From: an uncultured Pelagibacteraceae bacterium | GTDB taxonomy: Bacteria > Pseudomonadota > Alphaproteobacteria > Pelagibacterales > Pelagibacteraceae | Assembly: GCA_902628525.1 (NCBI GenBank) | Contig: CACOMZ010000002.1 | Location: 29,372-93,371, forward strand | Length of the DNA: 64,000 bases | Reading direction: 5' to 3' | Shown here: positions 60,848 to 64,000 of the stretch, one piece after another | Position numbering within the stretch: position 1 is the stretch's first letter | Layout: each line of letters opens with the position of its first letter | The notes under the pieces: model-generated | Databases searched by the model: none | What the model was told of the DNA's origin: nothing | Seen by the model: the letters and a program-made list of their open reading frames with translations, nothing else | Translations under genes and position numbers: made by a program

Positions 60848-61940
60848 ATTAACAGTAAAAACAAAAACTCAAAAATATCCAATAATAATTGGTCATAACT
60901 TGCACAAAAATCTTGGAAATATAATAAAAAAAAACTCAATTAAATTCAAAAAGTGTTTTCTTATTGTGGATAAAAAGGTTCCAGGTAAATTTATATTCAA
61001 TATTAAGAAATCTTTAAAACAAAAAGAAGTTTATATGTATTCATTCCATGCATCTGAGAAAAATAAAAATTTCAATAATATTAATAAAATATTAGAAATT
61101 ATATTAAGTAAAAACTTCTCAAGAGAGGATTGTATTATTTCTATTGGTGGTGGAATTACAGGCGATACTAGTAGCTTAATTGCAAATCTTTATAAAAGAG
61201 GGTTAAAACTTATAAACTTACCAACTACTCTTTTAGCTCAAGTTGACTCATCAATAGGTGGTAAAACTGGAGTTAATTCAAAATACGGAAAAAATTTAAT
61301 TGGTAGTTTTTATCAACCTAATTTAGTTGTAGCAGATACAATATTTCTTAAAACTTTACCAAAAAGAGAAATTATTTGTGGATATGGAGAAATTTTTAAA
61401 CACTCACTTATTGATAGTAAAAGTTTTTTTAATTTTTTAAACAAAAACTATAAAAAAATTTTTAATCTTAGCTCTCCATATATTGAAAAGGCAATATACG
61501 AAAGTTGTAAAATTAAAAGGAGTGTAGTTGAAAAAGATGAAAAAGAGAAAGGATTAAGGAAAATTTTAAATTTTGGTCATACTTTTGCGCATGCGTACGA
61601 AGCAAGCCAAAAGTACAGTAAAAAACTTAATCATGGAGAAGCTGTAGTATTAGGAATTAAAACAGCGTTGAACTTTAGTCTAGAAAATTCATTACTAAAA
61701 AAAAATGAATATAAATTAATAGTAAATCATATTAATAATGCAGAGTTGCCATCTTCATTAAATGAATTTTTAAAAATAAAAGATTTGAAAAAAATTTTAT
61801 CTTTTATGGTTAGAGATAAAAAAAATAATTCATCTAAAATAAGTTTAGTTCTATTAAGAAAAATTGGTTCACCAGTTTTTAATAGAGAATACACTAAAAA
61901 TAAAATTAAAGTATTTCTTAAAAATTATTTAGCTAATTAA
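60834..61940 (+). CDS. aroB: 3-dehydroquinate synthase
   Basis: Second step of chorismate synthesis, NAD- and zinc-dependent. The 368-residue protein has SIGGGITGDTSSLIANLYKRGLKLINLPTTLLAQVDSSIGGKTGVN, the zinc ligands in GYGEIFKHSLI and the closing FGHTFAHAYE and NHGEAVVLGI. It ends by overlapping convergent bolA by 12 nt. Confidence 0.97.
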   Translation: MKQIKLTVKTKTQKYPIIIGHNLHKNLGNIIKKNSIKFKKCFLIVDKKVPGKFIFNIKKSLKQKEVYMYSFHASEKNKNFNNINKILEIILSKNFSREDCIISIGGGITGDTSSLIANLYKRGLKLINLPTTLLAQVDSSIGGKTGVNSKYGKNLIGSFYQPNLVVADTIFLKTLPKREIICGYGEIFKHSLIDSKSFFNFLNKNYKKIFNLSSPYIEKAIYESCKIKRSVVEKDEKEKGLRKILNFGHTFAHAYEASQKYSKKLNHGEAVVLGIKTALNFSLENSLLKKNEYKLIVNHINNAELPSSLNEFLKIKDLKKILSFMVRDKKNNSSKISLVLLRKIGSPVFNREYTKNKIKVFLKNYLAN

Positions 61941-62189
61941 AATTTGAATAGAATGAATATACTCTTTTAATTCAATATCCAAAATCTTATAAATTTTTTT
62001 TGTACTATCAATTTTTTTCATATTTTTTAGCTCTTCAGAGAAAATTATTAATTTAAGATGATACTTTCCTTTTTGATTGCCTATATGATTTTTATGTAGA
62101 AAAGTTTTATCTTCTATTTGAATGTTTTCAATTTCAATTTGATCTATTAATTTTTTTTTTACGATTGAAATTAAGTTATTAATGTTCAT
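61929..62189 (-). CDS. BolA family protein
   Basis: Small BolA/IbaG-type protein, usually a partner of monothiol glutaredoxins in iron-sulfur trafficking. The 86-residue protein has HLKLIIFSEELKNMKKIDSTKKIYKIL followed by HSIQILIS at the C-terminus, matching the HxHA-type end loosely. The middle RHR motif of classical BolA is replaced by ST-K. It lies tail-to-tail with aroB and divergent from the J-domain gene, the standard bolA-dnaJ-cobS order. Confidence 0.8.
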   Translation of the reverse strand: MNINNLISIVKKKLIDQIEIENIQIEDKTFLHKNHIGNQKGKYHLKLIIFSEELKNMKKIDSTKKIYKILDIELKEYIHSIQILIS

Positions 62190-62206
62190 AAATAATATTA
62201 TACACT

Positions 62207-62740
62207 ATGAAATATATTTGTGACTGGAATAATTGTAATAATTTGGGAGAATATAAAGCACCAATTGAGAGAGATAATAGTAAAAAATATAGAATGTTAT
62301 GTCTAGAGCACGTAAAGGAATTTAATAAAAATTGGAATTATTTTTCTGGAATGAATGATGATCAGGTGATGGATTTTTTAAAATCTGATATGACATGGCA
62401 TAAACCAACACAAAGTTTTAGCTCATCAGATAATTTTTTTAAAGTTTTATGGAATACCACTTTGAGAGATGAATTGGACAAAGACAAAATTAACGGTGAA
62501 TATAATCATATGCGTCAATTTAAATTTGATCATAGGGATATAAAAGCATTTGGAATACTTGGAGTTTCTGTAGGTTTGAAGTGGAAGACTATACAAGATA
62601 AATTCAAAGTGCTTGTTAAAAAATTTCACCCTGATATGAATTCTGGTAATAAAAAATACGAGGAAAAACTAAAGTTAATAACTTTAGCTTATACTCAACT
62701 TAAAAATACTTATAGGAAAAAAATTGACACCGAATCTTGA
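62207..62740 (+). CDS. J-domain protein (DnaJ-like, C-terminal J domain)
   Basis: Hsp70 co-chaperone-like protein of 177 residues with the J domain at the C-terminus (about 118-172) and the HPD motif in [11 protein letters not shown]. The N-terminal half has CDWNNCNN and LCLEH, a possible small Cys/His site. This type is found beside bolA and cobS in alphaproteobacteria. It overlaps cobS by 17 nt. Its client is unknown. Confidence 0.88.
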   Translation: MKYICDWNNCNNLGEYKAPIERDNSKKYRMLCLEHVKEFNKNWNYFSGMNDDQVMDFLKSDMTWHKPTQSFSSSDNFFKVLWNTTLRDELDKDKINGEYNHMRQFKFDHRDIKAFGILGVSVGLKWKTIQDKFKVLVKKFHPDMNSGNKKYEEKLKLITLAYTQLKNTYRKKIDTES

Positions 62741-63698
62741 TCTAGAACCAGATATAAAAGTTTCATTAAAACAATCTTTTGGAATAGACTCTGAGATGGA
62801 AGTAGATGCTTTTTCAAAAAAAAACGACTATGTCCCTGAAATTGATAAAAATTATAAGTTTGATAGGGATACAACTTTGGCAATTATTTCAGGTTTTGCT
62901 TTTAATAAAAGAGTTTTAGTTCAAGGATACCATGGAACTGGTAAATCTACTCATATAGAACAAATAGCTGCAAGATTGAATTGGCCTTGCATTAGAGTAA
63001 ATTTAGATAGTCATGTAAGCAGAATAGATTTAATAGGTAAAGATGCAATAGTATTAAAAGATGGAAAGCAAATTACCCAATTCAATGAGGGTATTTTACC
63101 ATGGTCAATTCAAAATCCCGTTGCGCTTGTTTTTGATGAATATGATGCTGGAAGGCCAGATGTTATGTTTGTAATTCAAAGGGTTCTGGAAGCCGAAGGA
63201 AATTTTACATTATTAGACAAGAATAAAGTAATCAAACAAAACAAATATTTTAGATTATTCGCTACTTCAAATACTGTCGGGTTAGGCGACACTACGGGTC
63301 TATATCATGGAACTCAACAAATTAACCAAGGTCAAATGGATAGATGGAATATTGTTACAACATTAAACTATTTAAGCTTAGATAAAGAGATGGATATTGT
63401 TTTAGCTAAAAATAAAAGTCTTAATAACTCAAAAGGAAAAGAAAAAGTTGCCAATATGATTAAGGTTGCATCTCTAACTCGTAAAGGTTTCATAGCAGGA
63501 GATATTTCTACTGTAATGAGTCCCAGAACAGTTCTACATTGGGCAGAGAATTCAGAAATTTTTAAAGACACTGGTTACGCTTTTAGAGTAACTTTTCTAA
63601 ATAAATGTGATGATATCGAAAAAAATACAATCGCAGAATATTTCCAGAGATGTTTTGGTGAAGAATTACCAGAGTCCTTGATAAATATTCAAATATAA
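62724..63698 (+). CDS. cobS: CobS-type AAA+ ATPase (cobaltochelatase subunit family)
   Basis: MoxR-like AAA+ ATPase that with CobT and CobN inserts cobalt in aerobic B12 synthesis; many alphaproteobacteria keep cobST without the rest. The 324-residue protein starts at TTG (62724), with Walker [11 protein letters not shown], Walker [14 protein letters not shown] and sensor [13 protein letters not shown]. It overlaps the J-domain gene and is followed at once by cobT. No CobN or other B12 gene is seen in this window, so the present role is uncertain. Confidence 0.9.
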   Translation: MTPNLDLEPDIKVSLKQSFGIDSEMEVDAFSKKNDYVPEIDKNYKFDRDTTLAIISGFAFNKRVLVQGYHGTGKSTHIEQIAARLNWPCIRVNLDSHVSRIDLIGKDAIVLKDGKQITQFNEGILPWSIQNPVALVFDEYDAGRPDVMFVIQRVLEAEGNFTLLDKNKVIKQNKYFRLFATSNTVGLGDTTGLYHGTQQINQGQMDRWNIVTTLNYLSLDKEMDIVLAKNKSLNNSKGKEKVANMIKVASLTRKGFIAGDISTVMSPRTVLHWAENSEIFKDTGYAFRVTFLNKCDDIEKNTIAEYFQRCFGEELPESLINIQI

Positions 63699-64000
63699 AT
63701 GAGTTCAAGAGAAACTGATTTAAAAGAAAAATTTAGAGTTGCTTTAAATTCAACAGCAAAAGTTATTGCTGATGACTTTAAAATTATTGACGAGAAAAAA
63801 CTAGAAAATAAAAAAGATAAAAATCTACTATCTATTGAAGTTGAAGACATAAAAAATCCAAGTGATTTAATAAGACTACGTGCTGAAACTGACTCAAACG
63901 CTCTTAAAAAAAAATTTTCAAATGATCTAATTTATAAAAAAAATTTACCAAGTAATACATCTTCAAGGTCACTTTATAATATTGCTGAAAAAATTAGATA
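63699..64000 (+). CDS. cobT: CobT cobaltochelatase subunit, N-terminal part (cut by window)
   Basis: The ATG directly follows the cobS stop (TAAATG). The 100 visible codons read MSSRETDLKEKFRVALNSTAKVIADD, then a Lys-rich block and RLRAETDSNALKKKF. This fits CobT, whose N-terminus is charged and helical and whose VWA/MIDAS domain would lie beyond the right edge. Assignment rests mainly on its position after cobS and the general N-terminal pattern. Confidence 0.75.
   Translation, partial: MSSRETDLKEKFRVALNSTAKVIADDFKIIDEKKLENKKDKNLLSIEVEDIKNPSDLIRLRAETDSNALKKKFSNDLIYKKNLPSNTSSRSLYNIAEKIR

Overview
This window is chromosomal DNA from a SAR11-type (Pelagibacterales) alphaproteobacterium. The evidence is the very AT-rich coding sequence, extreme gene packing (most neighbours overlap or sit within 0-40 nt, and convergent genes often share bases), alphaproteobacterial markers (GcrA, DUF4167, DUF1178, DUF2948, a bolA-J domain-cobS-cobT block, a tRNA-His without an encoded G-1), and a tandem glycine riboswitch in front of malate synthase, a hallmark reported for SAR11. 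No insertion sequence, prophage, CRISPR array or other mobile element was seen. Apart from a few small genes this is core genome.

Layout. (1) 1-355: the extreme 5' end of a 16S rRNA gene on the minus strand, running off the left edge, with its leader (boxB/boxA-like antitermination signals) and promoter. (2) 0.36-12.6 kb: an M23 peptidase; the minus-strand operon lysC-ispG-prfA-prmC-DUF4167; ubiG; DUF1178 and argJ; secA; accA with an unusual membrane tail. (3) 12.7-19.4 kb: glycine riboswitch and glcB, then SRP RNA-dnaX-ybaB-recR and kdsB-pheA. (4) 19.4-25.3 kb: a membrane cytochrome c, argD-argF, gcrA, an NDUFA9-like protein, RNase D and kdsD. (5) 25.3-36.1 kb: a long plus-strand run lptC-lptB-aroA-cmk-rpsA-ihfB-pyrF-trpF-trpB-trpA-accD-folC, linking LPS export, aromatic amino acid, pyrimidine, translation and fatty acid genes. 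(6) 36.1-39.9 kb: trxA, exonuclease I, a PD-(D/E)XK nuclease resembling mitochondrial MGME1, and divergent rmuC. This nuclease island sits where related alphaproteobacteria, as I recall, carry addAB. (7) 40-47.8 kb: hisG-hisZ-hisS-tRNA-His, cspA, tRNA-Phe, infA, hisD, DUF2948, murA, dcd and two tiny genes. (8) 47.9-55.6 kb: tRNA-Thr, a TVP38/DedA-type membrane protein, rpmH-rnpA-yidD-yidC-argB, a HAD nucleotidase, and dapD-dapE. (9) 54.7-58.3 kb: an HDAC-family deacylase next to a SET-domain methyltransferase, then def-fmt-truA. (10) 58.4-64 kb: an unknown secreted protein with a small membrane protein, aroK-aroB, bolA, a J-domain protein, cobS and the start of cobT.

Several biosynthetic branches meet here: lysine/DAP (lysC, dapD, dapE), aromatics (aroB, aroK, aroA, pheA, trpFBA), arginine (argJ, argB, argD, argF), histidine (hisG, hisZ, hisD), fatty acid initiation (accA, accD) and KDO/LPS (kdsB, kdsD, lptC, lptB). 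The points most worth a second look are the nuclease island in the addAB slot, the HDAC-SET pair, a cytidylate kinase lacking its P-loop lysine, a tail-anchored AccA, and two tRNAs with non-canonical T-loops. All calls come from reading the sequence and recalled family knowledge; no database search was run.
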